From Chloroherpetonaceae bacterium (GTDB lineage: Bacteria; Bacteroidota; Chlorobiia; Chlorobiales; Thermochlorobacteraceae): a DNA stretch of 64,000 nt. Of this stretch, positions 46,647 to 56,671 are shown in pieces. Both the position numbers and the translations under genes were made by a program. Where the stretch lies: assembly GCA_033763895.1 (NCBI GenBank), contig JANRJQ010000010.1, positions 624,146-688,145 of the forward strand. Reading direction: 5' to 3'. The notes below the pieces were generated by a model that was not told where the DNA came from, did no database searches, and saw only the letters and a program-made list of their open reading frames with translations. Within the stretch, counting starts at the first letter, position 1, and each line of letters opens with the position of its first letter.

Positions 46647-47706
46647 GAGAATACGGATTCTTCTTTGGGCTAATCATAATTGAAACAATCATTTTTACCC
46701 GTTGAAAATCGAAGATGAGCAAGTTTTTCATGAAAAGAAATAACATAAAAAAATAGAAGACCAATAAATTTTGCGGATAAAACTTAATTTGAAATAGCAA
46801 TCGACTTCTTAAATCGAAATATTCACCTTTCAAATCTGATTTGCCTTTTAGAGGAATCGTAGCACTTTGTTTATGTAAAACTATACTTCTTTCACAAAAT
46901 CCGTTTTGAAATAATCCCTTCCCACGAAGCGATAAATCGATTTCTTCATGATAAAGAAAGTACTGTTCCTCAAACATTCCAACAGAATCAATCAACTCAC
47001 GGCTCATGAAAAGTGCCGCGCCGGAAATAAAGTCGCAATGATTTGGTATTCCATTTGGATACAGGTTCTTTAAGGTGGATAGTTTGAAGCCATTATAAGA
47101 TGGTGTAGCAACGCCAAAAAATGAAAGATAGCTTGCCCCACCAGCCATTTGAACAGTGGAAGGGTTTTCAAAATCAAGAATGAGAGAACCAATCAAATGC
47201 GAATTCGGTCTTGAGATCTGATATGTTACAAGTTCATTCAGAGAATTCGGTAAAACGAAAGTATCATTGTTTAAGATCCAAAAAAAAGTTGAGTTAAATC
47301 TGCTCAAAGCGAATCTTATTCCAACATTGTTTCCTCCACCATAACCTAAATTTGAACCGGTATCTATGACTGTAATTAGGCGAGTGAGGCGATGAAGTGT
47401 TTCAGACACTTTTTTGAATTCTTTTTCTTCGTACCGATAATTTTCGATCGAATACGGAATGTGAGGTTTATGTTCTTTTACGACAATATTGTCAATTTCG
47501 GGGAAGTCAACTTGAAACGATAACTGCCCTTGTAGCCAATCATGAATTTTATCAATAGAATGATCTGTAGAGTGATTATCACAAAGGATGATTGAGAAAT
47601 TAGGGTACTTTAACTGAAGAACGCTTGAAAGACAGGTAATAGTATCTCTCCAATTATTCCAATTGAGGATGATAATGGAAACATGAGGAAAAAGTTGATC
47701 TCTCAA
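46639..47706 (-). CDS. GT2-family glycosyltransferase
   Basis: A 355-residue inverting GT-A enzyme, related to rhamnosyltransferase-like GT2 proteins. The fold start is VSIIILNWNNW with CDNHSTD, and the metal-binding region reads FFWILNNDTF. ISGAALFMSRELID and FLYHEEIDLSLRGK are the usual acceptor-side motifs. The last 70 residues contain a hydrophobic segment, FFMLFLFMKNLLIF. The only plausible start is TTG 47706, whose last bases overlap the stop of the previous gene as TTGA, a translational coupling. No in-frame ATG lies nearby. Confidence 0.9.
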   Translation of the reverse strand: MRDQLFPHVSIIILNWNNWRDTITCLSSVLQLKYPNFSIILCDNHSTDHSIDKIHDWLQGQLSFQVDFPEIDNIVVKEHKPHIPYSIENYRYEEKEFKKVSETLHRLTRLITVIDTGSNLGYGGGNNVGIRFALSRFNSTFFWILNNDTFVLPNSLNELVTYQISRPNSHLIGSLILDFENPSTVQMAGGASYLSFFGVATPSYNGFKLSTLKNLYPNGIPNHCDFISGAALFMSRELIDSVGMFEEQYFLYHEEIDLSLRGKGLFQNGFCERSIVLHKQSATIPLKGKSDLKGEYFDLRSRLLFQIKFYPQNLLVFYFFMLFLFMKNLLIFDFQRVKMIVSIMISPKKNPYSHV

Positions 47707-48806
47707 GCGGCTTTCATTAGGTTTAATAATCCTTCAAATTCTGAAATCGATTTCCCCCAAGAAAACTCTTTGACTACAGGTTGAGCTTTCTCGGCAAGTG
47801 TGATGCGAAGCCGCTCATCATGAATAAGCCTCAAAATACTTTGAGCGAGCATTTTGGGTTGAGACGGTTCAACAATCAACGCCGTTTGTTCATGCATTGC
47901 AAATGAGCGACACCCACCATTATCTGCAGTGATTAATGCGCAACCGCATGCCATCGCTTCTATTGAAGGCAGACCAAACCCTTCAAAATGAGAGGGATTT
48001 ATAAAAATCGACGTTTGATTCATTAATGAACATAGCTCAGTATCACTGATGGATTCATAAAATGAGAGATACTCCGGAAGCCTCGAAGGTTTGTGGGAAC
48101 CAAAGCACCAAAATTGAAGCCCGTTTGGTATTTGCTTATGCAGAATATCAAGCGTTGCAAGCATGTCTTGATAACCTTTATAGGGTTGAAATCGATATGG
48201 AAACCCTATGGCGCATCTTAAAGGAGAATCGATGGGTTCTTTAATATTGAAAACTTGATCGTCGATAGCATTAGGAATATAAGTGACCGCTTTCGCACCA
48301 CACGATTTCAAGAGTTCATCATTTACCAATGAGGTCGATACAAATCTAATCTCGGATTGGTAGTTAAGCGTCATGATTTCTTTGATTTCCGGACTTGAAA
48401 GCATAAAGCGTTCATATTCATGCATGATTTGCATGCCTATTCCTTTTGATTTGGATAACCGATGAAGATAGAGCGACTCCTCCCAAGAAGAAGAAATGAT
48501 AAAGTCAGCATCGGGGAGATATTTCGAGCGAAAGTCGGGAACATAAGAATACCTTATCGAAGGGTGAAGTTTGAACCAACGAATCAGTGGCCCACCTTTC
48601 CAACCCCATTGATACAGAAGGTAAATTCCCTTCCGCTTAAGTTGATATTTCAATGAAGTGTTTTTATGATATGGATGACCAACGGTCGCGCATAGAATAT
48701 TAATCTCATGACCTTTTTCAGCCAATCGATTGGCAAATTCAAGCATGATTTTCACTCCACCGACAGGGTGAAGAGAAACCCCATTCATCAAAAAAGTTAA
48801 CTTCAT
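47703..48806 (-). CDS. GT4-family glycosyltransferase
   Basis: A 367-residue GT-B enzyme. The N-terminus LTFLMNGVSLHPVGGVKIMLEFA is of the WbdN/WaaG-like GT4 type, with the glycine loop for the acceptor. The donor domain has FINPSHFEGFGLPSIEAMACGCALITADNGG. It is the first of the four glycosyltransferase genes, 24 bases after serA, and its stop overlaps the next start. It probably adds an early residue of the glycan. Confidence 0.92.
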   Translation of the reverse strand: MKLTFLMNGVSLHPVGGVKIMLEFANRLAEKGHEINILCATVGHPYHKNTSLKYQLKRKGIYLLYQWGWKGGPLIRWFKLHPSIRYSYVPDFRSKYLPDADFIISSSWEESLYLHRLSKSKGIGMQIMHEYERFMLSSPEIKEIMTLNYQSEIRFVSTSLVNDELLKSCGAKAVTYIPNAIDDQVFNIKEPIDSPLRCAIGFPYRFQPYKGYQDMLATLDILHKQIPNGLQFWCFGSHKPSRLPEYLSFYESISDTELCSLMNQTSIFINPSHFEGFGLPSIEAMACGCALITADNGGCRSFAMHEQTALIVEPSQPKMLAQSILRLIHDERLRITLAEKAQPVVKEFSWGKSISEFEGLLNLMKAA

Positions 48807-48830
48807 GACAACTGCAATTGAAAATGAAGT

Positions 48831-50414
48831 TTAATTTAATCGAACAATTTTTGGATCAAAAACTCCATCGACCTTTTCAACTTCCGTTAACACCGAGTCA
48901 TCAATTGTATTGTCGATTGAGATTATCGTAAGTGCTTCAGTTTTTTCTTCATTTCTTGAAAGAGAGAGATTCGCAATATTGATATTTCCCCTTAAAAGCT
49001 TTGCCCCAACGCCAGCGATAACGCCGGGCTTATCAACATTTCTATAAATAAGAAGATTACCCTCGGGTTTAAATTCACAAATAAAGTTATCGACCATTAC
49101 AACACGTCTATCTCGTTTACCAAGTACGACGCCCCCAATCAGTTTTCTGCCAACTTCAGTGGTGTATTCGATTCGAATGAGGCTTGTATAATCGGGGTGC
49201 TCCTTTTCGCGAACAAAGTCAACAACAATTCCAAGCTCTTTGGCTTTAGAAAAAACATTGATGTAGTTGATTTCGCTATTTTGAATCGCATCCAAAAATC
49301 CTTTAACCGCCGCCGCTGCAATTGGTTCAATAAATCGGCGAAGTGAATCTCCTGATACAATAACTTTTAACTTTGTAGGTAAACCCTTTTGCAACTGTGC
49401 TTGAATCGATCCAAGCTTTTCAGCAAGAAGCAAATATGATTGGACTTCCGGATCATGTGCAAGTTCAACCGCAGAGGCATTTACTGCGCCGGTTAGTCTG
49501 CCACTCGATTTCCAATCAGCAATTTGCTCCGCGATTTGAATTGCTACCTTTTCTTGTGCCTCAAGTGTGGACGCAGCAATGTGAGGTGTAACGATAATAT
49601 TTTCAATCGAAAGAATTGGATGTCCTGCTTTAATCGGTTCCTCTTCAAAAACATCTAATGCAGCAGCTGCAACTTTACCAGATTTCACTGCCTCGCATAA
49701 ATCAGCTTCTTGGATAATGCCTCCACGTGCGCAGTTGACAATTCGCACACCCTGCTTCATCATTTCGAATGTCTCTTTTCTAAAAAGATATTTTGTGGCC
49801 TCGTTGTATGGGGTATGAATCGTAATGAAATCTGCTTGCTTGAAATTTTCCTCGATTGACATCACTGATATTCCCATTTTTTCAGCAACCTCAGCTGGAA
49901 GCATTGGGTCGTAGCCGATGGTTCTCATTCCAAATGCCTGCATTCTTTTTGCGACCTCGCGGCCGATTTTACCCAAGCCGATAACAGCGAGAGTTTTACT
50001 TTCTAATTCGCGCCCAAGCCATTTCTTTTTATCCCAAATTCCTTGCTTCAATTCACCGTGGGCTTGAGGTATAAGGCGTGCTACAGAAAGTAGCATACCA
50101 CAAGTGTGCTCTGCAGCTGAAATTGTATTTCCGCCGGGCGTGTTCATCACAATAATGCCTTTTCGAGTTGCAGCTTCAAGATCAATATTATCAACACCGG
50201 CACCAGCTCTACCGATGAGTTTTAGTGAGTGGGCTTCTTCAATAATATCCGCTGTTACTTTGGTAGCACTCCGAACAAGCAAAACTTCGATATCCTTAAT
50301 TTGACTTTTTAATTCCTCTTTGGTGAGTTTGGGAGCTTCGATGACTTGAAATTGATGTTTTTTTAGAAAATCACCACAAGTTTTTTCGATGTTGTCTAAA
50401 ATGAGAACTTTCAT
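48831..50414 (-). CDS. serA: D-3-phosphoglycerate dehydrogenase
   Basis: The first step of serine synthesis. At 527 residues it is the long form, with two substrate/NAD domains, an intervening ASB domain and a C-terminal ACT domain. Motifs: NTPGGNTISAAEHTCGML, the NAD fold AVIGLGKIGREVAKRM, the catalytic histidine region in NIIVTPHIAAST and, in the ACT domain, NVDKPGVIAGVGAKL. Serine feedback through the ACT domain is expected. It heads the five-gene leftward operon with the glycosyltransferases. Confidence 0.96.
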   Translation of the reverse strand: MKVLILDNIEKTCGDFLKKHQFQVIEAPKLTKEELKSQIKDIEVLLVRSATKVTADIIEEAHSLKLIGRAGAGVDNIDLEAATRKGIIVMNTPGGNTISAAEHTCGMLLSVARLIPQAHGELKQGIWDKKKWLGRELESKTLAVIGLGKIGREVAKRMQAFGMRTIGYDPMLPAEVAEKMGISVMSIEENFKQADFITIHTPYNEATKYLFRKETFEMMKQGVRIVNCARGGIIQEADLCEAVKSGKVAAAALDVFEEEPIKAGHPILSIENIIVTPHIAASTLEAQEKVAIQIAEQIADWKSSGRLTGAVNASAVELAHDPEVQSYLLLAEKLGSIQAQLQKGLPTKLKVIVSGDSLRRFIEPIAAAAVKGFLDAIQNSEINYINVFSKAKELGIVVDFVREKEHPDYTSLIRIEYTTEVGRKLIGGVVLGKRDRRVVMVDNFICEFKPEGNLLIYRNVDKPGVIAGVGAKLLRGNINIANLSLSRNEEKTEALTIISIDNTIDDSVLTEVEKVDGVFDPKIVRLN

Positions 50415-50516
50415 ATTACTGAATAAGTAATTTTCTTAAAGGTAAGAATTCAAAATGGCTGCAAATGTACGAAAATTCTTATTCCATCTCTCGAACACCG
50501 TTTTTTGTTTTATAAT

Positions 50517-52001
50517 ATGACAAAGGAAAGAATCAATATCGTATGGTTCAAAAGAGATTTAAGACCAAACAACCATCTTCCACTAAATGAAGCGATAAAA
50601 TGTGGCTATCCCACAATGTTGATTTTCCTCTTTGAACCGGCTCTTCAAAACGCTCCTGATTATTCACCTCGCCATTATCAATTTGCGCTTGAATGTCTTC
50701 AAGAGTTAAATGACGAATTCTCTCGATATGGGAAATGTATCAACCTCTGTTATTGTGATTCCATTCCATTTTTTCAAACCATTTCTTATCAATTCGAAAT
50801 TCAGACAGTATTCAGTTATCAAGAAACCCATAATTGGGCATCATTTCAAAGGGATAAAAATGTTGCCAACTTTTTTAAGGAAAGAAACATTCAGTGGATA
50901 GAATTTCAGAATGGTGCAATTCAAAGGAAATTGAAGTCTCGAGAAGGTTGGGAAGCAAACTGGAAAAACATTTCTTTTGAAAAGCCGATTGAGGTTGATC
51001 TTTCAAGAATAAATACAATTAAACTTACTTCCGATTACGATAGCATACTCTTAAGCCCTTCAGACAAATTTGAAATCAATGCTCGATTTCAAAAAGGAGG
51101 TTTTCGTAAAGCATTGACCTTGCTGCAAAACTTCAAAAATTCTAGGGCGGAGAATTACTTAAAAAATATATCGAAGCCAAACTTGAGTATCAATTCATGC
51201 AGCCGGCTTTCCCCCTATTTAACTTGGGGTTGCATGACTACAAACGAAATTGTTCTTGAACTGAACCTCACGAACCCTAATTTTTTTTATAAAAAGGAAA
51301 ATCGAAATGTGAATCAATTTTTCGAGAGAATTCGATGGAGAGAGCATCTTATCCAAAAGTTTGAAACAGAATGCCAAATGGAATTTCGAGAGTTAAATCA
51401 AGCGTATCAAAAATTTGAATGGGAAGAGAATCATGAATACCTCTCAAGATGGATCGAAGGCAATACGGGCTTCCCCCTTATTGATGCAGTAATGCGATGT
51501 TTGAGTGAAACGGGTTGGATTAATTTCAGAATGAGAGCGATGATCACTTCATTTATTACACAACTCTGTCGGCAACACTGGAAAAAACCTGCACTTCATT
51601 TGGCCAAAGTCTTCTTGGATTATGAACCCGGTATTCACTATCCACAAATTCAAATGCAAGCCGGAGTTACCGGAGTTCATACGATTCGAACTTATAATCC
51701 AATTAAACAATCTTTTGATAACGATACCGATGGCACATTTATCAAGTTGTGGGTTCCGGAACTTTCGCATTTACCGATTCGCTTAATTCACACCCCTTGG
51801 GAGATCACGCCATTAGAAGAGCAATTCTTTAATTTCAAATTGGGGGTTGATTATCCAAAACCAATAATTGATCACGAAGAAAGGTATCGGCTAATCAATA
51901 AACTTCTATGGGACTGGCGCAAGAGAAGTGAAGTTCTTAAAGAAAACGATAGAATCAATCGAATTCATCGCATAACAACATTCGTTGAGCCTGAACTATG
52001 A
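50517..52001 (+). CDS. Cryptochrome/DNA photolyase family protein
   Basis: A 494-residue flavoprotein. The N-terminal antenna domain opens [18 protein letters not shown]. The C-terminal FAD domain has [13 protein letters not shown], the tryptophan-rich [41 protein letters not shown] and [21 protein letters not shown]. The family repairs UV-made pyrimidine dimers with blue light or acts as a light sensor. The exact lesion class is not certain; four cysteines for an iron-sulfur cluster are not seen in the C-terminal half. ATG 50517 is chosen over a TTG four codons upstream. Confidence 0.9.
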   Translation: MTKERINIVWFKRDLRPNNHLPLNEAIKCGYPTMLIFLFEPALQNAPDYSPRHYQFALECLQELNDEFSRYGKCINLCYCDSIPFFQTISYQFEIQTVFSYQETHNWASFQRDKNVANFFKERNIQWIEFQNGAIQRKLKSREGWEANWKNISFEKPIEVDLSRINTIKLTSDYDSILLSPSDKFEINARFQKGGFRKALTLLQNFKNSRAENYLKNISKPNLSINSCSRLSPYLTWGCMTTNEIVLELNLTNPNFFYKKENRNVNQFFERIRWREHLIQKFETECQMEFRELNQAYQKFEWEENHEYLSRWIEGNTGFPLIDAVMRCLSETGWINFRMRAMITSFITQLCRQHWKKPALHLAKVFLDYEPGIHYPQIQMQAGVTGVHTIRTYNPIKQSFDNDTDGTFIKLWVPELSHLPIRLIHTPWEITPLEEQFFNFKLGVDYPKPIIDHEERYRLINKLLWDWRKRSEVLKENDRINRIHRITTFVEPEL

Positions 52002-52005
52002 CCTC

Positions 52006-52362
52006 TTAATTGAGAGGTAAAGCTAAAGCCTCGGTCGATAATTTTTTAAGAAGAAGAATTGTTTTTGCCGATTCTAAGAGATCCCGCAATTGATAAACTT
52101 CTTCCGCATGAAGTGCCATCGTAATTCCTGCCGGTTCAAGGGCTAAAAAGATTTTGCGGTGATAAGGCTTATTCTTATTGCCTAAAGTGAATTTCTCAAT
52201 ATTGATTTTATCGATGCTTTCCTTAAATCCCTCAAGCCCTTGATAATCAAACCTCAAGAATAAATTTCCAAATTCAAGTTGGATTGAAGTGCATCCCTTG
52301 TCAGATACAATACAACCTCGTTCGTTGCGGTAAACGGTAGTTTTTAGAGAACGGTCATTCAT
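52006..52362 (-). CDS. Conserved hypothetical protein
   Basis: A 118-residue soluble protein I do not recognise. It has two cysteines near the start (RGCIVSDKGC), then LEFGNLFLRFDYQGLEGFKES, and ends in a leucine-rich helix. No signal peptide or membrane helix is visible. It converges on the photolyase gene with four bases between the stops. It is divergent from tyrS. Confidence 0.65.
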   Translation of the reverse strand: MNDRSLKTTVYRNERGCIVSDKGCTSIQLEFGNLFLRFDYQGLEGFKESIDKINIEKFTLGNKNKPYHRKIFLALEPAGITMALHAEEVYQLRDLLESAKTILLLKKLSTEALALPLN

Positions 52363-52433
52363 AATAATTATTATTTAGACTAATTCTAAATTAGAGATTT
52401 GTTTTCTTAAAAAAAAGTATTTCGTGGTATGAA

Positions 52434-52471
52434 CTAAAAAAAGATGCAACCTATATTGCATCCCTTTTTTT
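52434..52471. terminator. Terminator-like hairpin between divergent genes, in the tyrS leader
   Basis: GATGCAA (52443-52449) pairs with TTGCATC (52456-52462) around six bases, followed by CC and seven T residues and preceded by seven A residues, so it could act in both directions. It stands 25 bases before the tyrS ATG and about 75 bases before the divergent start, with no gene ending nearby. Confidence 0.55.
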
Positions 52472-52496
52472 GAATTCATTCAATTGTCTTGTCAAA

Positions 52497-53693
52497 ATGC
52501 AGTTTCCTTCTGTCAACGAACAAATGGATTTGATACGGAGAAATTCCGTTGAAATCATTTCTGAAGATGAACTTGTTAAAAAAATCGAAAACGCAATCAT
52601 CTCACAGAAACCCTTAAAGATTAAACTTGGTGCAGATCCTTCGCGTCCTGATTTGCATTTAGGTCATAGCGTCGTGCTACGAAAACTCAGAGATTTTCAA
52701 GATCTTGGACATCACGCAATTTTGATTATCGGAGATTTTACTGCGATGATTGGAGACCCATCAGGAAAAAATAAAACACGCCCCCAATTGACTTCAAAAG
52801 AAACCAAAGAAAATGGGAAAAGCTACTTTGATCAAGCCTCAAAAATTCTGTTAGAAACAAAAACTGAAATTCGCTATAACTCCGAATGGCTTGGTGCAAT
52901 GAGCTTTGAAGCGGTAATTCGACTTGCAAGCCGTTATACCGTTGCTCGTATGCTTGAAAGAGATGATTTTGAAAAGCGATATAAATCCGGAGAGCCAATC
53001 TCGGTTCATGAATTGCTTTATCCTTTGGCACAAGCAATGGATTCCGTCGAATTAAAAAATGACGTAGAATTAGGTGGCACTGATCAAAAATTTAATCTTC
53101 TTGTTGCGCGTGATATTCAAAGAGAATATGGAATCACCTCCCCACAAGTTTGTGTGACCTTGCCTCTTTTGGAAGGAACGGATGGTGTTCAAAAGATGTC
53201 AAAGACTTTGGACAATTATATCGGATTTCACCACACTCCAAATGAAATGTTCCAACGCTTGATTAATATTCCAGATACTCTAATGATGAAGTATGCATTG
53301 CTCACCGGTATTCTAACAAAAGATGAAATCACTGTCTTAGAGCAACGCATCAACGAAAACCCAAGAGAAGCAAAGCATTTTTTAGCTATGAGAATCACCA
53401 GTTTCTTTCATTCCGAAGAAGATGCAGGTCGTGAAAAAGAGATTGCAGATGGAAAAACAGATTCTTTAACAATATTTTCACTTAAGGATGATATAGTTGT
53501 ACCCTTAATCGATATTTTGATAAATTATGGTAAGATTACTTCTAAAACTGAAGCAAGAAGATTGATTATTCAAGGTGCAGTTTCCATTGATGGAGAGAAA
53601 GTTTTAGATGTAAATATGCTTGTAGACCTTACGAAACCGCGTACCTTTAAGGTCGGTAAAAAAATAATGTTTGCTATTTTTAGAGATATATAA
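52497..53693 (+). CDS. tyrS: Tyrosyl-tRNA synthetase
   Basis: Charges tRNA-Tyr. The ATG at 52497 gives 398 residues starting FPSVNEQMDLIRRNSVEI, the usual beginning of the long bacterial form; an in-frame TTG at 52470 lies inside the hairpin tail. The HIGH motif appears as LHLGHS, the tyrosine pocket as GGTDQKFNLL, and the KMSKS loop as QKMSKTLDN. The last 60 residues are an S4 RNA-binding domain (TEARRLIIQGAVSIDG). A terminator-like hairpin occupies its leader. Confidence 0.95.
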   Translation: MQFPSVNEQMDLIRRNSVEIISEDELVKKIENAIISQKPLKIKLGADPSRPDLHLGHSVVLRKLRDFQDLGHHAILIIGDFTAMIGDPSGKNKTRPQLTSKETKENGKSYFDQASKILLETKTEIRYNSEWLGAMSFEAVIRLASRYTVARMLERDDFEKRYKSGEPISVHELLYPLAQAMDSVELKNDVELGGTDQKFNLLVARDIQREYGITSPQVCVTLPLLEGTDGVQKMSKTLDNYIGFHHTPNEMFQRLINIPDTLMMKYALLTGILTKDEITVLEQRINENPREAKHFLAMRITSFFHSEEDAGREKEIADGKTDSLTIFSLKDDIVVPLIDILINYGKITSKTEARRLIIQGAVSIDGEKVLDVNMLVDLTKPRTFKVGKKIMFAIFRDI

Positions 53694-53832
53694 TTGGAAA
53701 AGTTTTTCTTAGAAACAGTTTGCTATCATTAAATTTTATTTCCTCCTTCTTTTTTAGAGCTTGATTCATTTATTTTTACAGCCGTTTTAATTCAGGAGTA
53801 ATACTCCAATCACTTAATTTCTAATCTTAACT

Positions 53833-53837
53833 GGGAG
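53833..53837 (+). promoter_or_regulatory. Ribosome binding site supporting the TTG start of pdaD
   Basis: GGGAG lies six bases ahead of TTG 53844. The palindrome GGAGT-AAT-ACTCC (53795-53807) about 37 bases before the start could be an operator, but nothing else supports that. Confidence 0.6.
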
Positions 53838-53843
53838 CCTACA

Positions 53844-54395
53844 TTGTCATTCGTTCCAACCAAAATCTTCTTCACAAAGGGTGTCGGCAGGCATCGTGAA
53901 TATCTTTCATCTTTCGAATTGGCATTACGCGATGCCAAAATTGAAAAGTGTAACCTTGTAACCGTTTCGAGCATCTTTCCAACAGGATGTAAGCGCATTA
54001 CAGTGGAAGAGGGCGTTAAGTTACTCGCCCCCGGTCAAATTACCTTTTGTGTAATGGCAAGAAATTCAACAAACGAGCCTAACCGTTTAATCGCATCTTC
54101 GATTGGTGTTGCTTTACCTCAAGATATCAACACACAATACGGTTACCTTTCTGAGCACCACCCTTATGGAGAAACAGAAAAAAAAGCCGGTGACTATGCA
54201 GAAGATTTAGCCGCAACGATGTTAGCTACCACCTTAGGCGTTGAATTTGATTCAAATACCGCTTGGGATGAACGCGAAGATATTTACAAAATGAGCGGCA
54301 AAGTTGTCAAAACATTTAACATCACCCAATCAGCGGAAGGTGATAAAAATGGATTGTGGACAACTGTAATAGCGTGCGGTATTTTACTTCCTTAA
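53844..54395 (+). CDS. pdaD: Pyruvoyl-dependent arginine decarboxylase
   Basis: Makes agmatine from arginine for polyamine synthesis. The 183-residue proenzyme cleaves itself between the serines of [11 protein letters not shown] (S42/S43), which turns S43 into the pyruvoyl group and gives beta and alpha chains. Other matches are [41 protein letters not shown] and [13 protein letters not shown]. The start is TTG: the family N-terminus MSFVPTK is translated exactly from it, and GGGAG precedes it. The enzyme is known from archaea, chlamydiae and green sulfur bacteria. Confidence 0.94.
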   Translation: MSFVPTKIFFTKGVGRHREYLSSFELALRDAKIEKCNLVTVSSIFPTGCKRITVEEGVKLLAPGQITFCVMARNSTNEPNRLIASSIGVALPQDINTQYGYLSEHHPYGETEKKAGDYAEDLAATMLATTLGVEFDSNTAWDEREDIYKMSGKVVKTFNITQSAEGDKNGLWTTVIACGILLP

Positions 54396-54408
54396 CAATT
54401 TTCATCGA

Positions 54409-55119
54409 ATGGAAAGAACAGCCTTAATCACAGGCGGTGCCGGATTTTTGGGTCAAGCTGTTGTTCGCTCTTTTCTGAGATTAGGCTATCGCGTTATCAT
54501 TACTATTCGTAAAGACGAGCAGCTAAATGTCAAGTCAATTGCAGAATTAAAAGAGGGTCATTTAAGGCTTCATACAGTTCGTGTAGATCTGACAAATGAA
54601 AATGAAACACAATCGGTTGTAAAAGATCTCATTCAAAAGTTTGGAAAAATTGATACAGCCGTTTTTTGTGTCGGTGGGTTTCAATTGGGAACTTTTTTAG
54701 AAAGCGACATTAATGCTATTGAATCAATGATTCAGTTGAATTTTTTTACAGCCTATAATGTCGCCCGACCTGTGTTTAACGAAATGCTTGGAGCTGAATT
54801 CGGAAGAATTGTCTTGATTGGTGCGAAACCGGCCTTAGAGCCTAAATCCGGAAACTTTGCCTTTGGATATTCGCTTTCAAAATCTTTGATAGTGAAATTT
54901 GCCGATCTCTTGAATGCCGAGGGAGAATCTAAAAATGTGATCACATCGGTTATTGTGCCAAGTATTCTCGATACACCCGTCAATCGAGAGTCGATGCCTG
55001 ATGCAGACTATTCAAAGTGGGTAACACCAGAAGAAGTCGCTGAGGTGATTGCAATAACAGTTTCAGATAAGTCTTTTGCCCTTAGGGATCCTGTGATTAA
55101 GGTCTATGGAAAATCATAA
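54409..55119 (+). CDS. Short-chain dehydrogenase/reductase
   Basis: A 236-residue NAD(P)-dependent oxidoreductase. The Rossmann motif is TALITGGAGFLGQAVVR, the active-site tyrosine and lysine stand in FGYSLSKSLI, and VFCVGGFQLG replaces the usual NNAG motif. A strand-4 pattern of F-G-x-I-D-T and the aspartate in RVDLTNE are present. The substrate is unknown. It follows pdaD by 13 bases, probably in the same transcript, and is followed by a terminator. Confidence 0.88.
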   Translation: MERTALITGGAGFLGQAVVRSFLRLGYRVIITIRKDEQLNVKSIAELKEGHLRLHTVRVDLTNENETQSVVKDLIQKFGKIDTAVFCVGGFQLGTFLESDINAIESMIQLNFFTAYNVARPVFNEMLGAEFGRIVLIGAKPALEPKSGNFAFGYSLSKSLIVKFADLLNAEGESKNVITSVIVPSILDTPVNRESMPDADYSKWVTPEEVAEVIAITVSDKSFALRDPVIKVYGKS

Positions 55120-55126
55120 CATTTAG

Positions 55127-55153
55127 ATGGCGGCTTTGGTCGCCATTTTTTTC
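55127..55153 (+). terminator. Terminator after the SDR gene
   Basis: ATGGCG (55127-55132) pairs with CGCCAT (55141-55146), followed by seven T residues. Confidence 0.85.
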
Positions 55154-55171
55154 TAACCAATAAATTTTAGG

Positions 55172-55633
55172 ATGAACTTAAAAGAAAGAGTGACAGAAGA
55201 CCTGAAAAACGCAATGAAACAAGGCGATAAGGTCAAAGTTGAAACCCTTCGTTTTATTAAAAAGGAACTCTTGGAAAAAGAAACCGTTCAGAAGCGAACC
55301 GTACAAGGAGAGTTAACCCCAGAAGAGGAAATCGAGGCTTTAGTTGCGATGGTTAAGCGGCGTAAAGATTCCATCGAACAATTTAAGAATTCCGGCAGAG
55401 CAGATTTAGCTGAATCTGAATTAAAAGAATTGGTGATTGTTGAATCGTATCTTCCCACGCAAATGACAGAAGATGAAGTAAAAACTTATTTATTGGATGT
55501 AATTGCAAAAATGGGTGTAACCTCTCAGAAGGAAGCCGGAAAAGTAATGGGTTTTGCGATGAAAGAACTGAAAGGGAAAACAGAAGGAACGATCGTTCAA
55601 AAAATTCTTAAGGAATTGCTTCCTGCTGTTTAA
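55172..55633 (+). CDS. GatB/YqeY-domain protein
   Basis: A 153-residue protein of the YqeY family, a standalone form of the C-terminal GatB helical domain. It begins MNLKERVTEDLKNAMKQGDK and has RRKDSIEQFKNSGRADLAE, ELVIVESYLPTQMTEDEV and GKVMGFAMKELKGK, all diagnostic. The GatB domain binds tRNA in the amidotransferase; the free protein's role is not settled. It is 12 bases upstream of the GNAT gene. Confidence 0.93.
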   Translation: MNLKERVTEDLKNAMKQGDKVKVETLRFIKKELLEKETVQKRTVQGELTPEEEIEALVAMVKRRKDSIEQFKNSGRADLAESELKELVIVESYLPTQMTEDEVKTYLLDVIAKMGVTSQKEAGKVMGFAMKELKGKTEGTIVQKILKELLPAV

Positions 55634-55644
55634 TTGGGATAGAA

Positions 55645-56253
55645 ATGAAAATCTATTCAACCCGATTATGCCTTTCTTCCATTTCTATTGAAGACGCAGA
55701 AGATATTTATAACGAAATCGTTTTTTCAAGAATTGAACTTCAACCGTGGCTTCCTTGGGTTACAGATAGTTTTTCACTTGAAGACGAAAAAAGGTTCATT
55801 CAGGAATCCAATCAAAAGATGTTTGAAAACGAATCGTTTACGTTTTCAATTCGCGAACGAACTACGAATCAACTCATTGGCACTATTGGAACACATCCAA
55901 TTGAGTGGGGAAATCAAAGCACGGCCATTGGGTATTGGACATCGTCTCGTTTTACAAAAAAAGGGTATGCGACAGAATCCACTTTGCTTCTATTAGAATT
56001 CTTAATTTGTGAATTAAAACTCCATCGCGTTTCGGCTACTGCCGCTAAAAAAAATATTCCAAGCAATCGCGTCATTGAAAAGTTGGGATTCAGAGTCGAG
56101 GGAGAATTGCTTCAGGCTTATAAAGTAGGGAATTCGTGGCAAGATCTTGTAAGTTACGCCATTCTTGATTGGGAGTACAAAGGCAAAAGAAAAGAACTCA
56201 GAGAAACATTTCTCGTAGGTGAAGCCCCAAAAATCAAATTTGAAGATTTTTAA
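55645..56253 (+). CDS. GNAT-family N-acetyltransferase (RimJ/RimL type)
   Basis: A 202-residue acetyltransferase. The RimJ-type fold shows [15 protein letters not shown] at the start, the acetyl-CoA region in [20 protein letters not shown], and [18 protein letters not shown] near the end. Likely targets are protein N-termini or small molecules; which one is unknown. Its stop codon overlaps the stop of the convergent B12-binding gene by four bases. Confidence 0.9.
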   Translation: MKIYSTRLCLSSISIEDAEDIYNEIVFSRIELQPWLPWVTDSFSLEDEKRFIQESNQKMFENESFTFSIRERTTNQLIGTIGTHPIEWGNQSTAIGYWTSSRFTKKGYATESTLLLLEFLICELKLHRVSATAAKKNIPSNRVIEKLGFRVEGELLQAYKVGNSWQDLVSYAILDWEYKGKRKELRETFLVGEAPKIKFEDF

Positions 56254-56669
56254 GAAACTCCAACAGCACGATTTTTCTCAACCCAATCTTGAATAAAAGT
56301 TACAATCTCAGACATTGAGGCACCGGGCGTAAAAACCCTCCCGATACCGATTTGATAAAGTTTTTCTGAATCCTCGTCAGGGATGATTCCGCCTCCCAAA
56401 AGCAAAACATCATTCAAACCCTCCTTTTTCATGAGTTCCATTATTTTGGGGAAAATGGTCATGTGAGCTCCCGAAAGAATGCTGATTCCAATGGCATCTA
56501 CATCCTCCTGTAAAGCTGATTGAACAATCATTTCCGGCGTTTGTCTGAGTCCGGTATAAATAACTTCCATTCCGCGATCTCTTAAGGCGGAGGCAATTAC
56601 TTTCGCTCCTCGGTCATGACCGTCTAACCCTGCTTTTGCGATTAAAACCCTGATTTTTCTTTTCATCAT
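56250..56669 (-). CDS. Free cobalamin-binding domain protein (mutase small-subunit type)
   Basis: A 139-residue B12-binding domain as found at the C-terminus of methylmalonyl-CoA-type mutases. The base-off motif DGHDRGAKV supplies the cobalt-ligating histidine, and the SILSGAH and [11 protein letters not shown] loops hold the corrin tail. No catalytic barrel partner lies in the window, so it should pair with a large subunit encoded elsewhere. It starts two bases after the 71-residue gene. Confidence 0.93.
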   Translation of the reverse strand: MMKRKIRVLIAKAGLDGHDRGAKVIASALRDRGMEVIYTGLRQTPEMIVQSALQEDVDAIGISILSGAHMTIFPKIMELMKKEGLNDVLLLGGGIIPDEDSEKLYQIGIGRVFTPGASMSEIVTFIQDWVEKNRAVGVS

Positions 56670-56671
56670 TT

